Of a stretch of DNA of 6,422 bases, positions 1 through 6,039 are shown one piece after another. The position numbers were made by a program, and so were the translations under genes. The notes beneath the pieces are model-generated. The model was given only the letters and a program-made list of their open reading frames with translations, searched no databases and was not told the DNA's origin. Numbering within the stretch: the stretch's first letter is position 1; each line of letters begins with the position of its first letter. Origin of the DNA: Nitrospinota bacterium (GTDB lineage Bacteria > Nitrospinota > Nitrospinia > Nitrospinales > VA-1); NCBI GenBank assembly GCA_022567815.1, contig JADFGI010000184.1, positions 1 through 6,422 of the forward strand, read 5' to 3'.

Positions 1-811
1 CGCACTTTTTCATGTTCTTCATTTTTTCCTCAGCCGTGCCTTTTCCGCCGGAGATGATCGCTCCCGCGTGACCCATGCGCCGTCCGGGGGGTGCGGTTTG
101 CCCGGCGATGAAACCGACCACCGGCTTGGTGACGTGTTTCTTGATGAAATACGCGGCTTCGTCTTCCGCCGACCCGCCGATCTCGCCGATCATGCAGATG
201 GCTTTGGTGCCCCGGTCTTTCTGAAACAATCCGAGCGCGTCAATAAACGAGGTCCCGATGATCGGGTCGCCGCCAATACCGACGCAGGTGGACTGGCCGA
301 TGCCCAGTGCGGTCAATTGCCCGACCGCTTCATAGGTCAGGGTTCCACTGCGGGAAATGATGCCCACGTTGCCTTTTTTATGGATGTGCGCCGGCATGAT
401 GCCTATTTTGGCTTTACCGGGTGAAATGACGCCGGGGCAGTTGGGGCCGACCAACCGGCAATCAGTGCCTTTCAGGTAGCGATCCACTTCGATCATGTCG
501 CTGGTCGGGATGCCCTCGGCGATGCAGATGATCAGCGCAATTCCCGCATCGGCGGCTTCCAGAATCGCATCGGCGGCAAATGCAGGGGGAACGAATATCA
601 TCGTGGTGTTGGCTTTGGTGCCCGCTACCGCTTCTTTAACGGTGTTGAAGACAGGCACGTTGTCCAGCACGGTCTGACCGCCCTTATTGGGGGTAACTCC
701 GCCGACCACATTGGTGCCATATTTCTTGCATTGTTCGGTGTGAAACAGGCCTTCGCGACCGGTGATCCCCTGAACGATCAATCTCGTTTTTTCATCGACT
801 AGAATACTCAT
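1..811 (-). CDS. sucD: Succinyl-CoA synthetase alpha subunit, C-terminus off the left edge
   Basis: Alpha subunit of succinyl-CoA ligase, which interconverts succinyl-CoA + NDP + Pi and succinate + CoA + NTP in the cytoplasm. It carries the CoA-binding fold and the phosphohistidine. I translated the minus strand from the ATG at 811 and read 270 residues without a stop; the family is usually about 290, so some 20 residues lie beyond the window. Visible motifs are the CoA-binding loop GITGREG (residues 15-21), GGVTPNKGG (37-45), VGPNCPGVISP (121-131), GEIGGSAEDEAA (209-220), and the active-site block MGHAGAIISGGKGTA, in which His248 is the expected phosphorylated histidine. The start codon overlaps the sucC stop as ATGA (808-811), so the two subunits are probably translationally coupled; an AAGGTGG-like site lies about 14 bases upstream, inside sucC. 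Nothing is unusual in the visible part. Identification is secure. Confidence 0.97.
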   Translation of the reverse strand, partial: MSILVDEKTRLIVQGITGREGLFHTEQCKKYGTNVVGGVTPNKGGQTVLDNVPVFNTVKEAVAGTKANTTMIFVPPAFAADAILEAADAGIALIICIAEGIPTSDMIEVDRYLKGTDCRLVGPNCPGVISPGKAKIGIMPAHIHKKGNVGIISRSGTLTYEAVGQLTALGIGQSTCVGIGGDPIIGTSFIDALGLFQKDRGTKAICMIGEIGGSAEDEAAYFIKKHVTKPVVGFIAGQTAPPGRRMGHAGAIISGGKGTAEEKMKNMKKC

Positions 812-1968
812 TGGATTGCTTTAACCACCTTTCTGGCCCCGTCCTTCATTCCGTTTCCGATAACAAAATTCATGCCCGACTCTTTAAGGATGGCGTGTCC
901 CTCTTCCATATTGGTTCCTTCCATACGGACCACGATGGGAACCTGAACATTGAGATTTTTCGCCGCCGCCACCACGCCCCGCGCCAGGATATCGCAACGT
1001 AAAATGCCGCCAAATATATTGATGAAGATGGCTTTCACATTCGGATCCGACAACAGAATGCGGAATCCGTTTTCGATCATTTCCTCATCAGCGCCGCCGC
1101 CTACATCGAGAAAATTCGCGGGCTCGCCGCCGGAATGTTTGATGATGTCCATGGTGGCCATCGCCAACCCAGCGCCATTGACCATGCAGGCGATGTTTCC
1201 GTCCAGCTTGATGTAATTGAGATGAAACTTGGAGGCTTCGACTTCCAGGGGATCTTCCTCATCGAGGTCGCGGTACTCAAGGGTATCTTTATGGCGGTAC
1301 AAGGCGTTGTCGTCGATGTTCACCTTGGCGTCCAAAGCCAGCACCCGGTTGTCGGATGTGGTCACCAGGGGATTGATCTCCAGCATGTCACAATCTTCTT
1401 TAACAAAGCAGTTATAAAGATTGATGATGAAAGGAACCATTTTCTTCAGAACGTCCCCTTCCAGATTGAGCGCAAACGCGATCTTGCGCGCCAGGTAAGG
1501 TTTGACCCCGATCACCGGATCGATCACTTCCTTGAATATTTTTTCGGGGGTTTTTTCAGCGACTTCTTCGATATCCATACCGCCCTCTTCACTCGCCATG
1601 ATGAGAACCCGGCTGGTCTGCCGGTCGATCACGATGCTCAGATAAAGCTCCCTTTCGATGGACATGCCCTCTTCCACCAGAACCTTTTTGACCAGTCGGC
1701 CTTCAGGTCCGGTTTGATGCGTGACCAGTGTCATGCCCAAAATTTTAGCGGCATATTTTTCCGCTTGCTCCGGGCTTTTAGCAAGCTTGACACCGCCGCC
1801 TTTGCCACGGCCCCCCGCATGGATCTGCGCTTTCACCACCACCACGTCGGTACCCAGTTTTTTAGCGGCATTCTTCGCTTCCGAGGCGGAATTCACCAGA
1901 ATTCCGTTGGGCACGGCAACATTATATTTCGCAAGAATTTCCTTGGCCTGATATTCATGAATTTTCAT
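808..1968 (-). CDS. sucC: Succinyl-CoA synthetase beta subunit (ADP/GDP-forming)
   Basis: Beta subunit of succinyl-CoA ligase. It supplies the ATP-grasp nucleotide site and the succinate site, and pairs with SucD. The 386 residues match the usual length of about 388. The N-terminal ATP-grasp domain has the nucleotide loop KAQIHAGGRGKGGGVKL (residues 46-62) and EEGMSIERELYLS (99-111). The Mg-binding pair is Asn199 in EINPLV and Asp213 in LDAKVNIDDNAL. The C-terminal flavodoxin-like domain begins around 245 and contains the signature MVNGAGLAMATMD (262-274) and the loop NIFGGILRCD (317-326). The ATG at 1968 begins the canonical N-terminus MKIHEYQAKE, so the start is firm, although no strong Shine-Dalgarno sequence precedes it. 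A good promoter lies 49-77 bases upstream. It is first in an operon with sucD. The sequence does not let me decide ATP versus GTP preference. Confidence 0.98.
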   Translation of the reverse strand: MKIHEYQAKEILAKYNVAVPNGILVNSASEAKNAAKKLGTDVVVVKAQIHAGGRGKGGGVKLAKSPEQAEKYAAKILGMTLVTHQTGPEGRLVKKVLVEEGMSIERELYLSIVIDRQTSRVLIMASEEGGMDIEEVAEKTPEKIFKEVIDPVIGVKPYLARKIAFALNLEGDVLKKMVPFIINLYNCFVKEDCDMLEINPLVTTSDNRVLALDAKVNIDDNALYRHKDTLEYRDLDEEDPLEVEASKFHLNYIKLDGNIACMVNGAGLAMATMDIIKHSGGEPANFLDVGGGADEEMIENGFRILLSDPNVKAIFINIFGGILRCDILARGVVAAAKNLNVQVPIVVRMEGTNMEEGHAILKESGMNFVIGNGMKDGARKVVKAIQ

Positions 1969-2016
1969 AGATCAGTGGTTGATTTAGTGGTTTTCGATTG
2001 GGAAAAATGGAGTCCG

Positions 2017-2045
2017 TTTTTATCACAAGGGCTAAAGCTTGTCAA
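2017..2045 (-). promoter_or_regulatory. Housekeeping (sigma-70 type) promoter of sucCD
   Basis: On the minus strand a perfect TTGACA (2045-2040) is followed by a 17-base spacer and TAAAAA (2022-2017, 4 of 6 to TATAAT). TG at the extended -10 position (2025-2024) precedes the -10 by one base. Transcription would start near 2010, giving a leader of about 42 bases before the sucC ATG. This is by inspection only. Confidence 0.6.
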
Positions 2046-2073
2046 AGCAAAATGGAGGAGAGAAAAGAGGAAT

Positions 2074-2338
2074 TAACCACAGATCAACACAGATAGAAAA
2101 AATAAACCGGTAGTGGTAGGACAGGCTTTCCAGCCTTGTATATTAGAAAAGATACAAATATGTTGTAGTAGTAGAACCTGTGCTACTAAAACAAAAAAAC
2201 GCGGGAAAATTAGACCGGATTAACAGGATATACAGGATGAACCGACCCCTTTCACTGCGAGGGAAGCAGAGAACTCTTTAAACAAATATGAGGTGGTGGA
2301 TTTCTTTGCGATCTTGGCGGCTTGGCGTGAGAAAGGAT
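2074..2338. repeat. Mosaic of degenerate short intergenic repeats between fliS and sucC
   Basis: The gap between fliS and sucC (1969-2433) has no credible gene. It contains several pieces that resemble short repeats common in environmental bacterial genomes. They are: an AACCACAGATCAACACAGAT-type unit (2074-2095); a GGACAGGCTTTCCAGCC unit with a 5-bp stem AGGCT/AGCCT (2119-2136); GGATTAACAGGATATACAGG with ACAGGAT repeated at 2223-2229 and 2232-2238; a minus-strand GAGTTCTCTGCTTCCC unit (2251-2282); and a TTGGCGGCTTGGCGTGAGAA unit (2301-2338). I recognise the motif style from memory of such repeats and have not searched for copies. The pieces lie next to each other in both orientations, as in a site that has collected debris. 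No terminator for fliS is visible in the gap. Confidence 0.5.
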
Positions 2339-2370
2339 TTTGCTTTTTGGTCCAGTGTGAGCAAACTCGC

Positions 2371-2382
2371 CCTCCGCGGAGG
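2371..2382. repeat. 12-bp perfect palindrome downstream of fliS
   Basis: CCTCCGCGGAGG is a perfect palindrome 52 bases past the fliS stop. It could fold only as a 4-bp stem with a CGCG loop. No T-run follows on the minus strand, so it does not look like an intrinsic terminator of fliDS. It may be a protein site or part of a repeat. Confidence 0.3.
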
Positions 2383-2433
2383 AGCCAGCGCCATGCCGGT
2401 GCAGAAAGGAAAGGATGGGGCGAGGTTGCCGCC

Positions 2434-2862
2434 TTAAATCCTGGCCGCAATTTTTTTCAAGACCTGGGGTTTTTCCTGCCCCACGGGGACGGTGTTATCA
2501 AACAGCTGGCTCCAGGCCTCTTGCAGGGGTTCCAGCACTTTCAAAATCGATTCCAGCGCCTTGCGGTCGGGTTTGATATTGGCCAGGGTCAACTGACGCA
2601 AAATAAACTGGTACAAAGTTTCCAGACGGGCAGTGACTTCGCCTCCCTTTTTCAAGTCGAGGGAAACGGAAAGTTCATTGACAATATCGTGGGTTTTCCT
2701 GATATAGGTGGCTTTTCCAGCAATGTCGCCCTCATCCATACTTTTTAGAGCCATCATGGTGAATTTAACGGCTCCTTCATACATCATCAATATCAATTTG
2801 CCCTGACTGGATGTGGATATCTGATTGTACTTGTATTCGTTGTGATACCGTGAGGAAACCAT
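2434..2862 (-). CDS. fliS: Flagellin export chaperone FliS
   Basis: FliS binds the C-terminal helix of flagellin in the cytoplasm, prevents premature polymerisation, and delivers it to the flagellar type III export gate. The 142-residue product is of usual family length (about 125-140) and is all helical. The conserved N-terminal block runs from Tyr10 (YKYNQISTSSQGKLILMMYE, residues 10-29), with the Ser/Gln-rich turn typical of the family. A second conserved block is NELSVSLDLKKGGEVTARLE (62-81), followed by LYQFILRQLTLAN (83-95). The C-terminal helix and tail cover roughly 101-142. The ATG at 2862 has an AAGGAG ribosome site (2874-2879) 11 bases upstream, which fixes the start. It lies 55 bp downstream of fliD on the same strand, and the two are almost certainly co-transcribed from the sigma-28 promoter upstream of fliD. 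The identification is secure from the motif pattern and the fliD neighbour. Confidence 0.95.
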   Translation of the reverse strand: MVSSRYHNEYKYNQISTSSQGKLILMMYEGAVKFTMMALKSMDEGDIAGKATYIRKTHDIVNELSVSLDLKKGGEVTARLETLYQFILRQLTLANIKPDRKALESILKVLEPLQEAWSQLFDNTVPVGQEKPQVLKKIAARI

Positions 2863-2917
2863 TTTGCGATAAGCTCCTTAATTTTGCTTTTAAAGTCCGT
2901 TGCTGTTCAAGATCTAC

Positions 2918-4507
2918 TTATTTGAAGAGATTTTTCAACCCGCCAAGCGCGCTCTCGAATGCGTCTTTTTGGGAGTTCAATCTTCCTATAATGATTTCCA
3001 GATTGGTGAACCGTTTCCTGAGATCGATTTCAAAAACTTCCAGTCGCGATTCCAGAGCAATGATCTGTTCATCCAACTCATTGATGGTGCTGGTAAAGGT
3101 GTCAATTTCGGTGATCAAAGGACCGTTGAGCGATTTATCAGTCAATTTGGTCAACATCTGGTTGATCAATTCGCCAACTCCAAACGATAAAGTTATCGTC
3201 CCAAAAGACCCATTGGTAAGGCTTCCAATCCTGAAATTGAGACCCTCCGCGGGAGTGCCCACGGCCCCGGAAAAGAAATTCCCCGATCCCACAGCATCGG
3301 TGAATTGATTCTGTCCCGCGACGCTCAATTGCGGAACACCACCTGAAACTCTTAAATCGTAGGTATTGGAAAGCGTTACGCTGGTAAACCCGATGAAGGT
3401 GACATCGCTGTCCGTGGTCCTCCCCTTGCTTGCGAAAAGCCGGGCGATATTGCCAATATCAGAGGTCAAGGCCTCGGTCAGATCGCCATCATCTATTTCC
3501 AAGGTGCCATCGGCCTGAGACCTGATTCCGATTTGCGATAAGGAATTGAAGTCTCCTGATAATCCTTCCACCCTACTGCTAAATATATTTCGCAGAGTTT
3601 GTTGAAGGTTTTGGACGGTAAAATTGCCGAATAGAAGTCCGGTTTCAAACGTATCCGGATCCAAAAACTGCTGTTCCTTGATAAAGGTTACGAGCTCATT
3701 GTAGCCATCAACAAAGCTGGATATTTTTTCTTTGACCGCATCGATATCCGAGGACAGCGTGATGGTCCCCGAACCTGCGGATTGCAGCTTAAGGGTTGTC
3801 CCAGCGATGATATCGGTCACGGTGTTGCTGGACTTGGTGATCGTAATTCCGTCCAGAGTCAAGCTTGCGTTTTGAGCGGCCTGGGTTTCGGTAAACGTCA
3901 ATGTTCCTGAAGTCCCAAAAGAAACACTGTTATCAATGCCGGTTTTAGTCCCGGAAATCACCAAACGTAATGGGTTGGTGGCGCTACCGTCATTCAGAAA
4001 AGAAGCCTTGATATCGGCTCCCGAATTATTGATCGCCAGCCTCACTCCATCCAGAGTGTTGTTAGAGGAATCGATAGTGATGCTAGTCGTTACTCCTCCG
4101 ACGATGATCTCCATAGTACCTATAGTAACCGCGCCACTGGTGGAACTGAATCCCTCAGAGACCAGCTTGCTCTCACGGGCCAGACTGTTGATGGTCAGGG
4201 AAAATGTTCCTGAAGCGGCCTGGCTGGTGGTGTCGATGGTGACCACCTGATTGTTGTCCAACGCGCTGTTGTTGGCAAACGCCCCTTGGGTGGAAAGAAA
4301 CTTGGATTCCGAATTCAGGGTGGTGACGAGGCTTTTAAAAGTCTGCAATCGTGATTGCAGGTCCTGGAAAGTGAGCAATTTTTCCGCTTCCAGATCCGCC
4401 TTGGCCTCCAGCTGGTCAATGGGTCTTCTTTGTAACTGGAGCAACTTATTGACGATATCCGCCGTATCCAGATTGGAGTTAATTCCCGATATAAATGACT
4501 CGGCCAT
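2918..4507 (-). CDS. fliD: Flagellar filament capping protein FliD (HAP2)
   Basis: FliD is exported through the flagellum and forms the cap that folds flagellin subunits into the filament tip; in some species it also acts in adhesion. At 529 residues the length is normal. The N-terminal D0/D1 part has ISGINSNLDTADIVNKLLQL (residues 7-26) and the coiled coil that follows, ending near SGTFSLTINSLARESKLVSE (99-118), which resembles the FliD_N/flagellin-IN region. Residues about 120-445 are a Thr/Ser/Gly-rich variable beta region. The C-terminal helix/coiled coil (about 446-529) holds LDEQIIALESRLEVFEIDLR and NLEIIIGRLNSQKDAFESAL, the D0 signature. I see no cysteine in the whole protein, which fits an exported axial component. 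The ATG at 4507 has a GAAGAG ribosome-site match 5 bases upstream. It is first in the operon with fliS and follows a sigma-28 promoter. Confidence 0.97.
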   Translation of the reverse strand: MAESFISGINSNLDTADIVNKLLQLQRRPIDQLEAKADLEAEKLLTFQDLQSRLQTFKSLVTTLNSESKFLSTQGAFANNSALDNNQVVTIDTTSQAASGTFSLTINSLARESKLVSEGFSSTSGAVTIGTMEIIVGGVTTSITIDSSNNTLDGVRLAINNSGADIKASFLNDGSATNPLRLVISGTKTGIDNSVSFGTSGTLTFTETQAAQNASLTLDGITITKSSNTVTDIIAGTTLKLQSAGSGTITLSSDIDAVKEKISSFVDGYNELVTFIKEQQFLDPDTFETGLLFGNFTVQNLQQTLRNIFSSRVEGLSGDFNSLSQIGIRSQADGTLEIDDGDLTEALTSDIGNIARLFASKGRTTDSDVTFIGFTSVTLSNTYDLRVSGGVPQLSVAGQNQFTDAVGSGNFFSGAVGTPAEGLNFRIGSLTNGSFGTITLSFGVGELINQMLTKLTDKSLNGPLITEIDTFTSTINELDEQIIALESRLEVFEIDLRKRFTNLEIIIGRLNSQKDAFESALGGLKNLFK

Positions 4508-4559
4508 GGGGTCTCTTCAACTTGATGTAAAATTGGGTCAGCTTTGCTGTTAAAAGTCT

Positions 4560-4587
4560 TTATCGGCGTGATATTTTGCAAACTTTA
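4560..4587 (-). promoter_or_regulatory. Sigma-28 (FliA) promoter of fliDS
   Basis: On the minus strand TAAAGTTT (4587-4580) is followed by 12 bases and GCCGATAA (4567-4560). Both boxes match the FliA consensus exactly (TAAAGTTT-N11-GCCGATAA in enterics); the spacer is one base longer. The expected start of transcription is near 4553, about 46 bases before the fliD ATG. This places fliDS in the late flagellar class. Confidence 0.85.
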
Positions 4588-4678
4588 ATGGTTTTGGAGC
4601 TTTTAAAATCAATAGAATTTTTTTATGAGCCCGAATATGGATGGAGGATAGGATTTCCTTATATTTTCATTCAAAACT

Positions 4679-4940
4679 AGAGCGTGTCCTCAAATTCGCA
4701 AAATTATCAATTTTCATGTGTGTACTTCCTCAAGTATTTGCCAAAATCGCATATTTCGTCATCGCGAGCCGCGACAAGCGGCGTGGCTGTGATATTCCAC
4801 CTTTGCCTTCATGCCCCGGAGGGGTAGACCCAGAGTCTCTGGATTGCTTCGTCGCTAACGCTCCTCGCAACGACGATCCAGTGATCTACCCAAACTAAAA
4901 CAACAATTATGTGTCTTTTAATAATTTGAGGACAGGCTCT
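4679..4940. mobile_element. MITE-like element with 18-bp terminal inverted repeats
   Basis: The ends AGAGCGTGTCCTCAAATT (4679-4696) and, reverse-complemented, AGAGCCTGTCCTCAAATT (4923-4940) match at 17 of 18 positions. They enclose 262 bp with no credible open reading frame. The dinucleotide CT flanks both sides (4677-4678 and 4941-4942) and may be a target duplication, though so short a match could be chance; CTA at 4677-4679 and 4941-4943 is a related alternative. Ends of the form GAGC-N-TGTC resemble those of some IS5-type insertion sequences, so a non-autonomous element moved by such a transposase is plausible. That is inference from memory. It lies between the divergent fliD and exonuclease promoters without overlapping the sigma-28 promoter. 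A REP-type repeat is nested inside. Confidence 0.6.
4757..4875. repeat. REP-type inverted repeat nested in the MITE-like element
   Basis: CGTCATCGCGAG (4757-4768) and CTCGCAACGACG (4864-4875) are inverted copies matching at 10 of 12 positions. The left arm continues into a small hairpin GCCGC-GACAA-GCGGC (4768-4782). The right arm contains CTGGATTGCTTCGTCGCT, typical of the widespread CGTCATTGCGAG / GAAGCAATCCAG repeats. A further inverted pair GGGTAGA (4822-4828) and TCTACCC (4885-4891) encloses the right arm. The 85-residue open frame over this stretch is just the translated repeat. Confidence 0.6.
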
Positions 4941-4954
4941 CTAAGGAAAAAGGG

Positions 4955-4983
4955 TTTGATTTGAATCTTGAGAATGCTAAATT
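4955..4983 (+). promoter_or_regulatory. Possible promoter of the exonuclease gene
   Basis: TTTGAT (4955-4960), a 17-base spacer, then TAAATT (4978-4983) with TG at 4975-4976 as an extended -10. Each box is a partial match. It lies just right of the MITE-like element and would start transcription near 4990, leaving about 34 bases before the preferred ATG at 5024. Weak evidence. Confidence 0.3.
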
Positions 4984-5023
4984 ACGACCACTCTCCAACC
5001 ACGAAGGACATCAGAATAAAAAA

Positions 5024-5662
5024 ATGGCCGAACAATTGGATTTATTTTCGGAACCGGAAGAAAAACCGGTTGAAAAGGCGGCACAACCGGAGCTGACGCC
5101 GAGAATTCTTTATTTTGACCTGGAAACCCAGAAAAGCTCGGATGAAGTCGGGGGTTGGTCTGCCGTCCAGATCAAACTGATGAAACTAGCAGTTGGCGTG
5201 GTTTGGGACAGCCGGGAGCAAAAATATTTCACCTACAGGGAAGACGAAGCAGTGCAATTAGCGGAAAAATTACGCACCGCCGATCTGGTAGTGGGATTCA
5301 ATGTGATTGGATTCGATTACACCGTGCTGGAGGGGTATGGCCCCTTCAATCTGAATAAAATAAATACCTTCGATATGCTGGTGGATGTCAAGAAAGTCCT
5401 GAATTTCCGCCTGGGACTCAATCATCTGGCGCAACACACCCTGAACGCTGAAAAATCCGCCGATGGGCTGATGTCCATTCAATGGTATAAGGAAGGCAAG
5501 ATGGACAAGATCATTGAATATTGCAAACAGGACGTTGCCATCACCCGCGATCTGTTTCTGTTTGGCGAAAAGGAGGGTTTCCTGAAATATAAAACCCGGT
5601 CCGGGAAAATAGGTGAATTCAAAGTTGATTGGAAAATCGACAGGTTAATCAAGGCCGGTTAG
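5024..5662 (+). CDS. DEDDy-type 3'-5' exonuclease (RNase H-like fold) with N-terminal clamp-binding motif
   Basis: Predicted 3'-5' exonuclease of the DnaQ-like/RNase H-like superfamily, 212 residues. The four acidic residues and the tyrosine of the DEDDy type are visible: motif I YFDLET (Asp32, Glu34), motif II GFNVIGFDY (Asn93, Asp98), and motif III YCKQD (Tyr166, Asp170). Ahead of the domain is a Glu/Pro-rich linker (residues 10-26), preceded by QLDLF at residues 4-8. That pentapeptide matches exactly the beta sliding-clamp consensus QL[SD]LF. I prefer the ATG at 5024, with GAAGGA at 5003-5008 upstream. A TTG at 4961 would add 21 residues, but that stretch falls over the possible promoter and looks non-coding. 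It stands alone on the plus strand. The substrate (DNA or RNA) and pathway are unknown. A replication or repair role tied to the clamp is inference. Confidence 0.8.
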   Translation: MAEQLDLFSEPEEKPVEKAAQPELTPRILYFDLETQKSSDEVGGWSAVQIKLMKLAVGVVWDSREQKYFTYREDEAVQLAEKLRTADLVVGFNVIGFDYTVLEGYGPFNLNKINTFDMLVDVKKVLNFRLGLNHLAQHTLNAEKSADGLMSIQWYKEGKMDKIIEYCKQDVAITRDLFLFGEKEGFLKYKTRSGKIGEFKVDWKIDRLIKAG

Positions 5663-5709
5663 AGGAAATTCCAAGGTAGAATCATCCGGAAATGGACCTA
5701 CTGATTACC

Positions 5710-5738
5710 TTGTCAGGACATTGTCCGTATGCTACGAT
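5710..5738 (+). promoter_or_regulatory. Promoter and operator-like dyad of the antitoxin-toxin operon
   Basis: TTGTCA (5710-5715, 5 of 6 to consensus), a 17-base spacer, then TACGAT (5733-5738) preceded by TG at 5730-5731 (extended -10). Inside the spacer GGACATTGTCC (5716-5726) is a perfect dyad with an odd central base. It overlaps TGTC-AG-GACA (5711-5720), giving phased GGACA/TGTCC half-sites. Such short dyads between -35 and -10 suit autorepression by a ribbon-helix-helix antitoxin. Confidence 0.6.
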
Positions 5739-5764
5739 GGGTAAGTTCAAAGGAGAATCGAGCT

Positions 5765-6031
5765 ATGGAACCCCGATCGGAACGCATCGACATTCGCACA
5801 AGCCCAACGGTTAAAAAGCTTTTGCAACAGGCCGCATCATATGCCCACAAAAACGTCAGTGAATTTTTATTGGAGCATGGTCTGAAGGCGGCCAAGGAAA
5901 CTCTGACCGACCGCAGACTTTTTTTGTTGGACGATGAGCAATGGAAAGCTTTTCAAGCGGTCCTCGACCGTCCACCAATGGACAAACCCCGGCTGAAAAA
6001 ATTGCTCTCCGAACCCAGCGTTTTTGACTGA
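5765..6031 (+). CDS. TacA-type (DUF1778) ribbon-helix-helix antitoxin
   Basis: Antitoxin of a TacAT-like type II module. It binds and neutralises the GNAT toxin and represses its own promoter. The 88 residues are typical of the family. The N-terminal ribbon-helix-helix runs over residues about 7-43: strand RIDIRTSP, helix VKKLLQQAASYAHKN, helix VSEFLLEHGLKAA. The C-terminal toxin-wrapping tail (54-88) has the conserved pattern LLDDEQWKAFQAVLDRPP, then PRLKKLLSEPSVFD. The ATG at 5765 has AAAGGAG (5749-5755) 9 bases upstream. The earlier ATG at 5729 lies over the predicted -10 box and is unlikely. The toxin frame begins 8 bases after its stop, so coupling is likely. The antitoxin itself looks intact even though the following toxin does not. 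Confidence 0.9.
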   Translation: MEPRSERIDIRTSPTVKKLLQQAASYAHKNVSEFLLEHGLKAAKETLTDRRLFLLDDEQWKAFQAVLDRPPMDKPRLKKLLSEPSVFD

Positions 6032-6039
6032 GAACCCCG

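Noticed and set aside
1135..2076. 313-residue plus-strand open frame
   Set aside because: It is antisense to sucC, whose motifs and length are unambiguous.
2169..2188. TAGTAG/CTACTA hairpin as a terminator
   Set aside because: It has only a 6-bp AT-rich stem. On the minus strand, the direction of fliDS transcription, no T-run follows it.
2220..2450. 76-residue minus-strand open frame
   Set aside because: Its sequence (for example FSRQAAKIAKK) is a translation of the degenerate intergenic repeats, and it overlaps the fliS 3' end in another frame.
2811..3308. 165-residue plus-strand open frame
   Set aside because: It is antisense to fliD and the fliS start; no recognisable domain.
4641..4898. 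85-residue plus-strand open frame
   Set aside because: It spans the left terminal repeat and the REP; CFVANAPRNDD is translated REP sequence. There is no domain and no ribosome site.
4961..5023. N-terminal extension of the exonuclease from a TTG codon
   Set aside because: It overlaps the possible promoter and an ACCACGAAGGACA repeat-like stretch. The ATG at 5024 gives a natural N-terminus with the clamp motif, although AAAAAGGG at 4947-4954 could serve the TTG.
5672..5712. CAAGGTA/TACCTTG inverted repeat between the exonuclease and antitoxin genes
   Set aside because: A 7-bp stem with a 27-base loop and no T-run is not a convincing terminator. The right half overlaps the -35 box, so a regulatory role cannot be excluded, but nothing supports it.
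5729..5764. 12-residue upstream extension of the antitoxin
   Set aside because: It would start over the predicted -10 box, while the ATG at 5765 has an AAAGGAG site at ideal spacing.
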